Assembly: GCA_012295275.1 (NCBI GenBank)
Contig: CM022669.1
Span: forward strand, 12,226,980-12,290,979
From: Chrysomallon squamiferum
Lineage: Eukaryota; Mollusca; Gastropoda; Neomphalida; Peltospiridae
Length of the DNA: 64,000 bases
Direction: 5' to 3'
Shown here piece after piece: positions 12,156 to 26,760 of this stretch (position 1 is the first letter of the stretch; every line of letters begins with the position of its first letter). The notes beneath the pieces were generated by a model, which saw nothing but the letters and a program-made list of their open reading frames with translations, was not told where the DNA came from and searched no databases. The position numbers and the translations under genes are program-made.

Positions 12156-15100
12156 AACAACCACAAAACAAAACAACAGCAAAAAAAAAAAAAAAATACT
12201 AAAGAAAAATAAAAATCCATTTGCAAATGAAAATTCTTGGCTTTGAATGTACTATATTAGTATACTATACATATCTAAAGACGTGTTAGAAGAATTAGTA
12301 AAATGTTAAAAAGTTATTTTAAAAAAGTAATCTGAACTTCAAAACAAAATAATATGCTAAACATCAACACTAAACTAAAAGCATCAGAGAAGAAAGCAAA
12401 GCCTACTGTGTCCTGCGAATCTGTAGCACGAAGTGGAGGAATTTAGGAAGAATGCAAAGTTCAAGGTCACCATTTTAGGGCAGGCTTGGGATGAAGGGGA
12501 ATTTACAGTATGTAATTAACAAAACATGGATAACATGTATTAAACTTGAATGAAATGAAACAGATATATTCAAAAACAAATTCCATTTTCTTTTTTTAAA
12601 CTTAGGTATCATTTCAAATATGAGTCATAAAATCACAGTCAGAAGTATTATACTAACCAGAAAATAATCTTTTGCAGTCTAGGATAAACAACATGACCAA
12701 AACTTAAAATTATTTAAAATATTCTATATTTAAATTTTTCTTCTTGTAAAATTATTTTTATCATACATACGATTGGATGTATATATATATATAAAAATTA
12801 TTAATCATAGCTATTTTGATGTTAAAAAAAAAAGACAATGAAAAAGAACAATCAAATATAAAATAATATTTTTTATTAGTGTACACTGAATTAATTTTGT
12901 TAATAAAGCAGTATGTTCAGATTCTATTTAAATAAAAAATATTCAAAAGCTTTTTAAAGTTAATTAGAATCGGAGAGATTATTTTTATAGCTGTTGAGCA
13001 TTGACAGTAACAATTTTTTTTCTTCAGAAAGCCGGTTTTATCTGTGAAAATCAAACAAACATGGAAATTAATTTTCTTTAAAATGTAGTTATTTTCCTGT
13101 GTAATTTCTTTTTCTGATTGTTCCACAAATTCAACATTAGGTACTTTGTTAGAACATTTCAGAAGTATTTTGTACCAAGAACTTGTTTGATAAAGGTAAA
13201 AAAAAAAAAAAAAAAAATAATAATAATAATAATAATAAAAGCTGTAGCCACAATGGAACTGCTGAAGGCAATTACATTATGTAACAATTTCTTATATAAG
13301 AGAATCTGGCTCTTCATGCACCATCCTCAGTTTTAATGAATATTTTTTTAATAGTAGACATGTTTCATGGTTTTAACACTTTAAGCCATGAATTTTGTAT
13401 TTAATATTACACAACCCCACAGCCTGTTTTGAAAATGAAATTGTTTTTATCAGCAACATATATTCCACAGATTATAGTGTGCAAGATGCTGCACAACCAG
13501 TGCATCAATAACAATTAAATATTTTGTTGTGACTGAATCTGTGTTGTATCCCAGACAAATCTTCATCTGCTGGTTGCTTTATTAACTTTTTAAAATAACT
13601 GAATATTGTTGTGATTTGAATTTTATATGTTATACGACTGGTCATGTGAGTCCTAGACACTATTATTGATGTATTTTTTTTTTTATATATAAACTGTAAT
13701 CCATCCGTAGTAATGTGTGTAAATATTCTTTGGTAAATACTTTATAAAAATAGTTTAATATACTGCTTGTAATTCATTCCTAGATATATTTCTAGACTGC
13801 AGTGTTATGATTAAAAACATAATGTTTGATACATAAAATCATTTTAAATATTAAAATTATATTTAGCTGGTCATTAGCTGACTATAATTATGTTAATAAA
13901 AAAAATGTCTGTATCATGAAGTTAAAAAGATTTTTATTACTGTTTCACAACAATACATACATGTAGCAGAAGAAGGAATTTTAAAATTAATAAGTTAGTT
14001 TTTATGAATGATAAATGTTAGTGTTGTGTAAGTTTTAGAGAAAGGAATGGATGTTAAGTTATTTGTTATTCTGTAGTTATGTGTTTACAGAAGATGATGA
14101 TTAAGATGTAGTACAAACTGGATATATTGTGTGTGTAAGCTAGGAGTTTGTTTGCCCATAACATCATTTTCAAATGTTAACTCTCTCCCCGATTAGTTCA
14201 GTGAAAACAGTCTAGGTTTCCTATCGCTGCTGATTTTAATACCATTTTTATAATGAACTGAATTCTGCTAGCATTAAAATGTTCTTTTGTGGTTGCATTA
14301 TTTCACTTCAGAATTATTTTTATCTTTTAAATATTTTATGCATTATATTTTCTAATTATTAAAGTTTCAAAGCGCATTTTTAAACTTTTGATTGATTTGT
14401 TCCGTGGGGTTGAACAAAACCCTCCTACCTGACTAGAATTCAGAAATATAATTTTTACCTCATTTCGTTAAATATCCGCACTGAATTAATTAGAGGATGG
14501 CTTTTGAAAACGATGCTTTGAGAACATTTTCACGTACTTCTTTTTAACAACGTTTAATTTATTATCACCAACCTCTGAACTAACTGCTTCTTCAGCATTT
14601 TCATTGTCTGGATTGGTTTTGGTTTGAACGGTGTTATATGACAAGTGAATACTGGGGAACTGGCTTGAGTTATCTTTGGTTATACATGGATAGAGAAAAG
14701 TGGAACCCGTGTCGCTGGGCTGGTTGCGGTGCAGACATCGACGTTCGTACTTTAGCACGATGCTGTCACTCGACAGAGCGTGATTGTTACCGAAATATCT
14801 GTCCAATAGACTTTTGTAATACTGCCGATCTTTAATGCGTGTGCGTGATGATCGACCACCAAGGTAGGTATCCTTAACATTGAGATTGTGAAAAGGCCAT
14901 CTCTGATTGTCCTACGTGCATTGCAAGAAAACACATGGTGAGGAGACAATGTGAGGGGAAAAAAATGTGAAAGGTGAGACGATCCAGACTTCATGAATGT
15001 TATTTACTTAAATTAAAATATCTATAAACTTTTTCAGATACATAATGAAAAAAAAAAAAAAAAAAAAAAATAAATAGGGAAAAAGTTTTGGAGTTGTTAG

Positions 15101-18100
15101 AGAAAATATTTTGTCAAAATCCTCATCCATAGTGTGTGAATATAAAAATATAATGAAAAGCTTTGTAAACATCAGAGATAATTATATTTTAATGGATTTT
15201 TTTTGGATTTTTTTGTTTGTTAAAGTAAGTGATAATGACAGTTAATTACAGACAAAATGGATATTAGTTTAAAATCAACATTCCAATTTTGGTCAAATAT
15301 TGAGATGTGTATATATCCCTGCTATCCCAAACACTGAGAGAAAAACCAAAACAAAAAATCCTCAATCTTTTCCAATATCTGAAATAAGTTTAGGGTGGAT
15401 AATTTAAAAATATGTTAATAAATTTCAGTTTTCTTTTTTTTAATATAGACTTATTAAAACAAACAAACCCAGCCCATATATATATAAATATTTTATCATG
15501 AAGTCTGGACTGGTAAACAGGTATTAACTCTGAGATTTCAAAAAAAGAGCAATGGTATTAATGAACATGAACTAAAATAAAATAAGAAATCCAGAACATC
15601 AAAGAATAATTTATCAAAGCTCTGTGAAATTAAATCAATAGTTTTTAATTTTGTTCTCTGAATGATGACAGAATTGATTCATTATGAATAAATAATTTCA
15701 ATTATTAAAGATTTCACCTTTGAAGGTTACTTTTCTTTGATGTTCTGTGTTTTGAAGTGAATAGTAACTTTATTAAGACAACAAAATTCACAACATTTAA
15801 TAGATGGATTCTATTGAAAAAAATATTTAATAGTTCATTTGTAATTTCTAATATTACTAAACTGTTATTTGTTAGAATGCATTGTACAGTTTTGAATCTA
15901 ACTTACACACCTAAGTGGTTGTGCTACAATACTGTGTGGATGGAGGATTAAAAACAAACATGCATCAAGAATTTACAAATGGATCTAAATAATGCAAATG
16001 GACGACATAAAAAAAAAATACTGATTTCTACATGCAAACAACATGTAAAAAATGATGTTATTTTAATGCTATTTTCTAAATAACTGCTGATGAAAACACT
16101 TACTACTGCAGTTAATGGTCTATATAAAAAAAATAATGTTATTTTAATGCTGTTTACTAAACAACAGCAACTGAAAATGTTTGACTATTGCAGGGAGTGT
16201 TGTAAATAAAAAAAAAAAAATGATGTTATTTTAATGCTATTTTCTAAACAACTGCTACTATAAATACTTACTGCTGCAGGGAGGGTTCGGGGATCTGGCC
16301 GAATGGAGCCGCCCATGGTACCTGGGGTGCAGTGCAGCAGACGATACACATGCTCGACAATGCCGAGTCCTCGCACGAGGTTGTCACGCTGTAGCAAGCC
16401 ACTGATGCGTTCCAGTTCCTCCTCTTCGAGAATATCGATTGGTTTGGTCGTATCAAGTGGCTCTTCACTAATGGGACTCTGCTGACAGAAACACGTGCAC
16501 AAATATTGGACATGCAGAAAGCTGGACATGCTCATCACAGTTAACAGAACTCATAATATGTCATGAAATAGTTTTAGTAGTGCACAAACATAATTAGAGT
16601 TTATAGATTCTGTTATGTCATAATTGTCTGTCGTTGATAATGTGTATACATTTTCACAAGAAAAATACCAAATATCAGTCATTTTTTCATATAATTTGAT
16701 GGTTACAAATCAATTATTATTATTATTTTTTTTAACAGTTATATAACAGTTGGCAATCACTTGACCATTTTTCAAGGCTGTTTTCTTTTCAAATAAACTA
16801 AATATTTATTAGCATAAGCACTGAACTTTTAAAATGAGTAAATCACTAATCAGCATTAATATTTTTTCCCTGCTTTTTTTCAATAAGGTATTTTTATATT
16901 TTTTTTTTTTTTTTTTTTTTTTTACTCTTTTATGAATTTATTCTTTTGTTATTTTGATTAAAATTCTTTTAAACTATGACACTCCTGTTACAGATCTAGG
17001 TACAGTCTGTTACAGGATGCACTACATTAAGTTCCAGCCTTAATATAATGGAAGAATAAAGCACAAGTGAAGTAAATCTGGCTTTGACAGTCAGTTATTA
17101 ATTATGAAACTGTGAAATTACAGTTATATAACTAACTGTTGTTAGATATCATTAATAAACCTATAGCAACTGAAGCTGAATGTAATTAATGACGTAACTG
17201 TGAGTTTGGTTATTGTACAGTTACATCATAATATGACAAAATTAATGTAAGATAAGTTGTGTTTATTAATAATACTTATGTTGAGTCGTAATAGAAATGC
17301 AATAATAATTCTTAACAACTTAATTTATATAAGGGACATTTATATACATAGCAAATGGTTAATATTGAATTAGAACTCATTAATGATTATCATGAATAAA
17401 TAAATAAATCACTTTTTGTTTTTAAATAATACTTTTTTTTTTCCTTTTTTTAAAAAGCTATCTTTTTTATTTTATAAATTAATAAACTGTTCTTACTTCA
17501 TTAACTCTAAAAGCCAATATAGAGTCCAAAACAAACTGGTTTAAATGATTATATCAAAAGTTTCATTTGTTCTGATGAATAAATGCAAATGCTTTATCTC
17601 ATTCAACTTTTGCTTTGTGCATAAAGCCACATGCCACATCAGATGTGATTGAAACTCATTCTACAGAATTTCATCAAGCTGTATCATGCTTCAAACAATT
17701 TCATGCATGCTATAAGCTGTACAGTGTCAATTATATTCAACTTGTCAAAAATACTGCTTATCTCCAATTAATGAAAAACACTGTAAAATTATATAAATAT
17801 AACAGGAAAGGAGAGGGAATGAACCAAAGAGAACAAAAATTATGAATAGGTAGAAATAGAGAGAATTAGGAACAGAAGTTGACAAACAGATGGAAAAAAA
17901 CAATTAGGAAGACAGATAAATTAGACAGATGGAGAAAAAGATGGAGAAAAATACATTCAGGTTAGACAGACAGACAGATGGAAGGACGGAGCAGTAAAGA
18001 ACAGACACACAGTCAGATCAATAACTGAGAACAGATTTACAGACAGATACAGTTACAGAAATGATATTTTAAACCTGACAGGGGGGGTATGAGTGAGAGA

Positions 18101-18481
18101 GAGAAAGAAAATGTTGTCTTCTTACCTCCTGATTTATCCGAGATCCGTTGAAGAGTCTTGATGGCAGACAGGTTCGTGTGAGAGCCCGTCGTTTGCGACT
18201 GTTTGGACTCTCTGGTCTCAAGCCATCCTTCTTTTTACCTGACTTCATAGACTCAGACTTCTCCTTCTTACGTGTGATTTCTTCACGTTGTTGTCTGTAA
18301 ACATCAGTAAATAACATCAGTATGTTCATTTTCCTTTTGACTATTTAGAAGTGGTTCGTTGTGAAGAAAAGATCATTTTTTATTTCCATACTTTTGACAG
18401 TAAGAATAGATTAATTTTATGTATGTCTATATGTATGCTCCCATGTGTGTGTGTGTGCGCATGTGTGATGGTGGTGGTGGT

Positions 18482-18525
<44 letters not shown>

Positions 18526-19426
18526 TGTGTATTATTATTATTACATTTTATATTATTTTATTTTACCTAATTTGACATGATTCTTACAATGAATGTATGT
18601 TCTTGTACTTTCATTGTAAGAATTGAACCCAGTTATGTAAAAGAAAATGTTTAACTTCCAAAATAGAGTAATACACTAGTTATTTCAACAATTAAAAATT
18701 ATAATAAAAAGAATTTCAGTAATGTGTACATAATAATCTTTATTGTCTCAATGATAAGAACATTACAATAGTTTTCGTTTTAGGGTATTTCGTTCTGGGG
18801 TACATTCAAACAGAAAACAATAACTATGTTGGAAAAACCATATATTACAACTACAAGAAATACTTATTCGTGGAATCTTTAATCTAACACCGTTAGCTGT
18901 ACTATAAAACTAATAAAGAAAGAAAGAAAAAAATCTTTAAAAAAGATTAATGCTATTTTCTGGAAAATGTACACATTTTTTGAATACTGAAAGACATAAA
19001 ATGGTTATTTATTTATCTCAGAATTAATTTTTAATTTTTTTTTTTTTTTTTTACCTGGCCATCTCAGATCTGGCTCGAAATGCTGCAGTTTCTTGGAAAA
19101 GTGTTCCACTGGAGTGAAAGAACTTTTCATATTTTTCACAACCAGGAGCAGGATAAATTCTACGGAAGTTTCCCATGTGTGAATTTTCATACCTCTCTTG
19201 TTGTTCCAAGAACTGTGTCTGGGCCTGTTCAATTTCTTCTCTGTGAAATCAAGACCACAGTGAATTAGCATGGATTGTTGAAACACATTTCATATAGTGG
19301 ATGTACATTATAATGGACTAAATACGAAATAAATGTTATCTAGAAGAATTAAAGTTTAAATTAAATTTATATCAGGTATTTCGGGGATTTTTTTTTTTAA
19401 TCAAAGCTTAAAAAAAAAAAATAAAA

Positions 19427-19484
<58 letters not shown>

Positions 19485-20677
19485 AAGTAAAATAAATAAA
19501 GGAGAAATAAACAAATAAAATTACTACCAGCCTTAGTGACATAATGGCGAAATGTCAAACTTATAGCTACTGGGATCAAATCATGATATTGTTTAATTAA
19601 ATATGAAATATTAATTTTGAAACAAATTAATAGCAATAAATATAGTTATAAAACAGTAATTAATAATCTGTCTTTTACAATCTTTTTCACTAGACATTAA
19701 TTAATTAATTAATTAGCAATCACACAGTAATATTTTTTTGTCTTGTGTAATTAATAATGCTGGAAACAAATGCATCAGATAATAAATAACCTATCTCACT
19801 GCATCATCTTATTTCAATTATTTATTTTTAATACAAAAAAACTCACTTTGTTTCCTTCTTTGAATATTTGCCTAAGAGTCGTTCTTTGATCCTCTTCCTT
19901 TCTTCGTCAATGCACCGCCTTCGATCACATGCACCAAAGTTAACCAGGTTCAGTGTGTCCCAGATCAGGGTCCCCTTGATATCCCGATCTAGCTCAGCAT
20001 CAGTGGCAAAGCTTGGTGAATGATTTACCTGGTGGGTTGGGGAAAAGAAAGACATTTTTTAAAAGAACAGGCAACGAAATTAGCACTTGTATTGGGAATT
20101 AAAATAAACTATCTGTACTTGTTTTTCATTCATGGTGATATCTCAGATAATTGTGCATATACACTTAATAGTCTATAGACACACTTTCTCTTTCTGAGTC
20201 TATATTGTTATCTCTCTCTCTCTCTCTCAGTCTCTTTCTCAGTCTCTCTCTCTCTCTTTCTCTCAGCCTCTCTCTCAGTCTCTCTCTGTTTTTCTCTTTC
20301 CTATTGCATATCTGCACTCTCTTTCCCTCTCTGTATCTCTCGCTCTCTCTGAAATACCTCTAGAATATATGGTCTCATCTTCTTGTCCAGCAAGATATCA
20401 ATGCCGAGGATCTCAAAACAGGCGCTGCCCTTGACGTGGTTGGGGAAGCAGGTGCGGTAGTTGTGTTTCAGTACTGAGTGTGCCGAGATGCATGTCTTAA
20501 TGATGACATCATCAATGTCATTCCACATCTTCTCTACATTGTAACCTTTTTCTTGTAGGTATTTGTTTACTGTGGTGATTCTCCTGTTATGATTATATAA
20601 GAGATAGTGAAAGAAATAGAAACTAAGTTGAAAATACAACAAAATCAAAAATTAAATTTTTTAAATCAATGATAATT

Positions 20678-20735
<58 letters not shown>

Positions 20736-21087
20736 AATCTAAATAATTAATTTTCTACATTAGTAAAAGTGTCAATAATTTAATTAATAATTTAATTCTT
20801 ACCTTTTACTGCCAGCTTCATCATCTCTGACGAAGTCTGAACTGTGTTTGTTTATGGCATAGTTTGTCAGGTGCATATACACATTATCCTGAAATATAGA
20901 TCATAGGTGAAATCCATGACTTGTCAGAGATAGCAGACAGAAAGTTAAATCATTCCTTTTTAAATCATAATAAAATGAGGCTAACAGAAATTCAATAATA
21001 AAAAGAATGGAAGTATTTTATGCATGTGTTTATGTTTTGCTGAGGCAAAGAAAGAGGTATAGAGAGGCAGGGAGGGAGGGAGGGAGG

Positions 21088-21140
<53 letters not shown>

Positions 21141-21554
21141 TGTATTTGCATTGTGTAATGGTTCAAACATTGTCTCTTTATATTTTTTAAATGTATATAG
21201 GATATGTACAAATTAACACATATATAACTACATTCAAACACAGACCGACACACATAGTGACAGGCACTCACGCATGTATATATGTACATATCAAAGATAC
21301 TTACTGTATTGTTGTGAGTTGGCTCATAATACTTGGTTGTGGCAAATCTGGCGAGACCATCTTTGAAGACGAAAATTCTAAGTGGATCACATGAGGTGAT
21401 GAGTGTGTAAATTCTCAAGTCAAATTTAAAGCCATCAATTAGAAAAGGCTGAAAAATGACATAATAATAAATTAACTGGATTTTCTCTCTGTAATGTTAG
21501 AGATAACATAAGATATAATAAGATGAAAGACTGAAAAAAGAGAGAGACTAAGAG

Positions 21555-21614
<60 letters not shown>

Positions 21615-24098
21615 CGATGGAAGGTATATCGATAGACAGAAAAAAGTTACAAGCATTTAAAACAAAATCAAATAATTCTTATTACTTTGTCATGATATGT
21701 AAAGCAGATACCTTTCTATGAACTTTATACATTCCTAAGCTTGTCTCGTACTTTTAACCATTTTAAAGGAATCCTTTAACACAAATGCTTTATCCCAAGA
21801 ACAGGGAAGCACATACCACTTTGTTTTTCTCTAAAGAACTTGCTGAATGAGGAAAGTGCTGTAAATTAACAAACCTTAGTAACATAAACTTGACAGATCA
21901 TGTGTTCATGTGGTTTGATTTCTCTTGGATTTTTCGTCACCCAGATTCCACGACCCTGGCAGCCAGACTCAGGCTTCAGTATGTATGTTTTGTTTTTCTT
22001 CTGTCTGGTGTAGGCTTGAAAATCTCCATAACTGAAATAAAATAAAATAAAATAAAATAAAATAAAATAATTATCTAAATCACTAACTAACTAACTAAAT
22101 AAATCATTAAATAAATAAATAAATAAATAAATAAATCATTAAATGAATGAATAAATATATAAATAAATAAATCATTAAATAAATAAATAAATAAATCATT
22201 AAATGAATGAATGAATAAATAAATAAATCATTAAATAAATAAATGAATAACAAAGTAAATAAATGAAATGAACAGAAATATAATGTACACATGTACTCAC
22301 ATTAAAACATAAATTTCACATTCAAAACATATATGAATACTTCTGCACACAAACACACAGTTACTGAACATATTCTGAAACACACACAGACACTAAGATA
22401 CACTGACAAAGAGAAAAAGTCCCTGTCAAAGGAAAACTCACTCTGCAGGAAGACACCAAGTTTTTGGGAAGACGCTGTATTCCTTGGGGAACACTTTGTA
22501 CATTCTGTTCAGGTTTCGAGCAAGAAGATCTTTTCGACATATTTCATTCATTCCAGGAAAGTGGTTTATTTTCTGAAATTTAAAATATAAAAATTAAGCT
22601 AACAGTACAAAAAAATTTTAAAATTAAAAATTAAAATATTTTTTTTTATTTAAAATTATTTATAAGTAACTTTGGTGGCATGAAAAATAGCCTAGTACTT
22701 TAAAGTAATTGTCATAATTTTCTATTATATTCAACCTTTACTAAAATTAAAGTAAGCCATTGAAAGGAGACAGACCATTAAAATTATAATCCATGAAACT
22801 GTACATAATATTAAAATATAATCTACATTTTACATTATGCAGTAATCAATGACCATGAATGAAGAATTAAAATTTAATCAATGACAATGCAGATATTATT
22901 AAATTATAATCTACGACAATGTATCATTAAAATACAATCTATGACAGTGTATTTATTAAATCTTGGACAAGGTAAAACTAAAACACAGTTTCTCCAGACT
23001 GACCTGATATTTTTTCATGTCCATGACTCGCTCCAAAGCCACAGAGTAATCCGTCCAGTACAGAGTCCAGTCTTCATCTTCAGATACTTCCTTGAAACCA
23101 AACCGTCGAGCTACTCTACGTACTGAAAATAATAAAAACTTTTATAGCGAGCAGTAACAATAATAATATGGAGAAGAAGAAGAAGAAGAAGAAGAAGAAG
23201 AAACAACAGCAATACTAACAATAATAATAAAATTGGATATAAATAAATATATATATATATTATTTTTAAAAAACCCCAAAATTATTAATATAAAAAATAA
23301 AATTGGATAAATAATAATAACTGATTAAAAAGAAATTAAATAAATGCCTAATAATATCTAATAATAAATGTATCTTCATAGTTCATTATATCAAATAAAA
23401 CATATAAAATTTAATTTAAACAAATAATAAAATAAACAGAAACTATATTCTCAACAAACATCATTTCAAAACATCAATTCTTCTTCTTCTTCTTCTTATT
23501 ATTAATTTTTAAATTTTTTTACACAATTTTATTCAAAATTTTTAATACCAAAGAAAATATGTAAATGGATTGAATAATTTAGTGGTCATTACTATTTAAA
23601 AAAATCTATTCATACTGAGTTGTCACTGAACAAGAAGAGAACTATTTCTTTAAAAGAACCAGATCAAAGCTTAGAGATCCAGACTTTGAAAAAAAGCCAA
23701 GGTCACTAAGTCTTTGCAAATCAATAGGCACACAGCCAATATAAAAGAGTGCAAGATGTTTTTAAAGATTAATAAAAGGTAGTGGGTATAAAACTGTTTG
23801 TATAAAACTTTTTATAAAAAAATTAATCATAGTTCTGTATGTAAGTATGTGTATATATATATATTTTTTTTCTTTAATTTATAATATGATTGTAATTTAA
23901 CAAAAAAATAAATAAATAACAAAGAAAATTTTTATGGAAGTCATTATGACAAATAATTTTTTAATACTGTCTGCAGATAAAATGTGATTTACCTTTTTTT
24001 AATACAGATTAAAAGTTATGTACTCTCTCACTTTATTTTTTCTCTCTTGCACACAAACACACACACATGCACGCACGAACGCACACACAACCACACGT

Positions 24099-24140
<42 letters not shown>

Positions 24141-26386
24141 CTAATAAATAATTGGTTCTTTAACACTCACCAACATCATATTTGCAATTTGAAAGACAAA
24201 TATATATCCACCTGAAAAATTAAAGAAGAAAAAATTAAAATTAAATAGGTTTATTAATCAGTTAGATATTTTGACATAAGAATTCAATATTTCTGTGACA
24301 TAATAGCTGGAAAATTAAACTGGATTTTGTCTGGCTTTGTATGACATATATTTTCAGTATTATATCAGTATGCCCTCATTTTAACTAGTGCACAATGACT
24401 TGTTTATCAAAACATTTCTTGCTGATAATCAACACAAGTAGCCCATTGAACAAAAAATATTTCAGCTATTGGGTTTCAAATAATCACAATCACACACACT
24501 CTCACACATGCATAAAGATATAAAAAAACAAATATACACATGCAAATAATGTTAATTAAAATACCACACAAGAAGCTGTTTATTACAGAGAAATAAAGTT
24601 TAAAGTTAAAAGTTTAAAAATAATGTAAACATTTTAATATAAATTCAAAACAGAATGAAATTGAATTCCACCACATTTTTTGTGCAAAATAAATGCTTTA
24701 CCCTGTTGCACAGATTTTCTATCTAATATGATAATTAAATTCAAAAGAAAAATAAATTAAAAAAAGAACAGAAATGTACATAAATGAAAACATTCCTAAC
24801 ATCAATCATTGATATTAAAATACACTGAGGAACCATTCAACAAGATTAATTATTTTACTTCTTAACGACATTCATATGGAATAAAAGATAAATATATTTC
24901 TGAGGATCTCTGTTCATATTTCATAGAACAGGACATGTTAATTAAACTGATGAGACTGATAATTAATCTGAAAACAGGTTTATATTTGATCATGTTGACC
25001 AATGACACTTAAAGTAAAGGTTTATTCAACCAAAAAATGAGCACTTTGACCTAAGATCAACTGTTTCCTTATATCTGACCCTTTCATGCCCAACCTCAAA
25101 AAGATTTACCTAGATAAATAAATATATATGTATATGAGTAGGCTGTATTAATATAAAATTTATGAGTGTGTGGCTTAGTATGATTTTGTATGTGCTTATG
25201 AATCACTGTGTGTATATGTCATATATGGGTTAAAATAATATATGTCTCTGTGTTGTGATTATCTTTGTTTTTTATGATATGAATATCTATGTTAGTCATG
25301 AAATACTCACATACACACACAAACACACACAATAAACAAGCTAAGCTGAGGAATTCAAACTGAAGAAAATTGACAGTTAAATAACTGCTGTAAATATATT
25401 ACAATGACACTGTACTTCATTAAAACTGCAATAAATAATGAAAACACATTAGTTATTTCAAATACCAGACCAATATATCGGCTTTCTTGCATATTAAAAG
25501 TTATAACTGACACAGTAATATATTAAACTCATAAATTCAACCATAAGAAAGACTTAATTTACGACCGGTCTTCTAAGCACCACAATTCTCTGAAGTTTCA
25601 AAACAAACAAAAAAGATGAAGAATTATTCACTGACACAACTGTTTTGCATTGAGATCAACAAATAATTTATAACCAAATGTCTAGATATATTCACTGAAA
25701 CTGAAATAAATAAAATAAAGGAGATGTGTTTGCTGAGAGTGTGTGTGTGTGTGTGTGTATTTATGTGTATGGAATAAGTAAATAGCCACTAATGACAGAA
25801 AATCTATTGCAGCCAATCCACAAGTTTTATATTTTTTTTCTTTATTATTATTATTATTTTTGTTAAATTAATATTCAAGTGTGTGTTCATATATTTTTTT
25901 CAGTTAGACAGGACAGCTTGTACCAAGTCATCTGATGACTGTCCTGAGAAATCTCTGAAAAAAGGCACTAAAGACGAATAGTTACAAATACATTATGCTA
26001 TAAAGCAACCACTAAACTACAGTTACCCTCTAAATAAAATGCATTAATGAAAATGGATTCATTATACGCTTTGTCAAATATGTTAACCTTCTGTAATCTT
26101 TTCACAAACCAGTGTAATTGATAACAAATTGGTTCAGGCAGAACTGATTGTACTCCTTGAATGGCTATTTTACAAGTTGACATATAGATCAACATAAGAG
26201 TACTCAGATAATGATAAAGTGAATGTTCTCTACATATAATAAGACAATTCATATTTAATATATTTTTATTTTATGGCCATTAAAATGTGTATGTTTATCG
26301 TGCATAGCCTGCAATCACACATAACATAGAGCTTACCTATCAAGCAAACCATAACTCTGAATGAACATATATAAATATATATATAG

Positions 26387-26419
<33 letters not shown>

Positions 26420-26497
26420 TTACATTGACTAAAATGGTGTACCAAAGAACTTTTTCAAAACTATTTTATTTTATAATTTTAAAAATATAATAATAAA

Positions 26498-26535
<38 letters not shown>

Positions 26536-26728
26536 TGTATATAGGTATGTATGTATATATGAATGTATGTATGTATGTGTGTATGTGCATGTGTGTATAT
26601 GTATATGTGTTTGTATGTATGTATACATGTATAGAAACACACAGTGTGAACAAACATATATATGTACATGCACATACACACATACATATATACATACATA
26701 TATATATATACATACATACATACATACA

Positions 26729-26760
<32 letters not shown>

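Noticed and set aside
14638-14994. ORFs on both strands over the 14.5-14.9 kb exon
   Set aside because: Shadows of the minus-strand exon frame, which alone continues from a spliceable acceptor in the required phase.
20981-21418. 145-codon minus ORF containing a Leu-Ser run
   Set aside because: Its N-terminal part overlaps true TTLL exon 7; the rest is intron and a translated GA tract.
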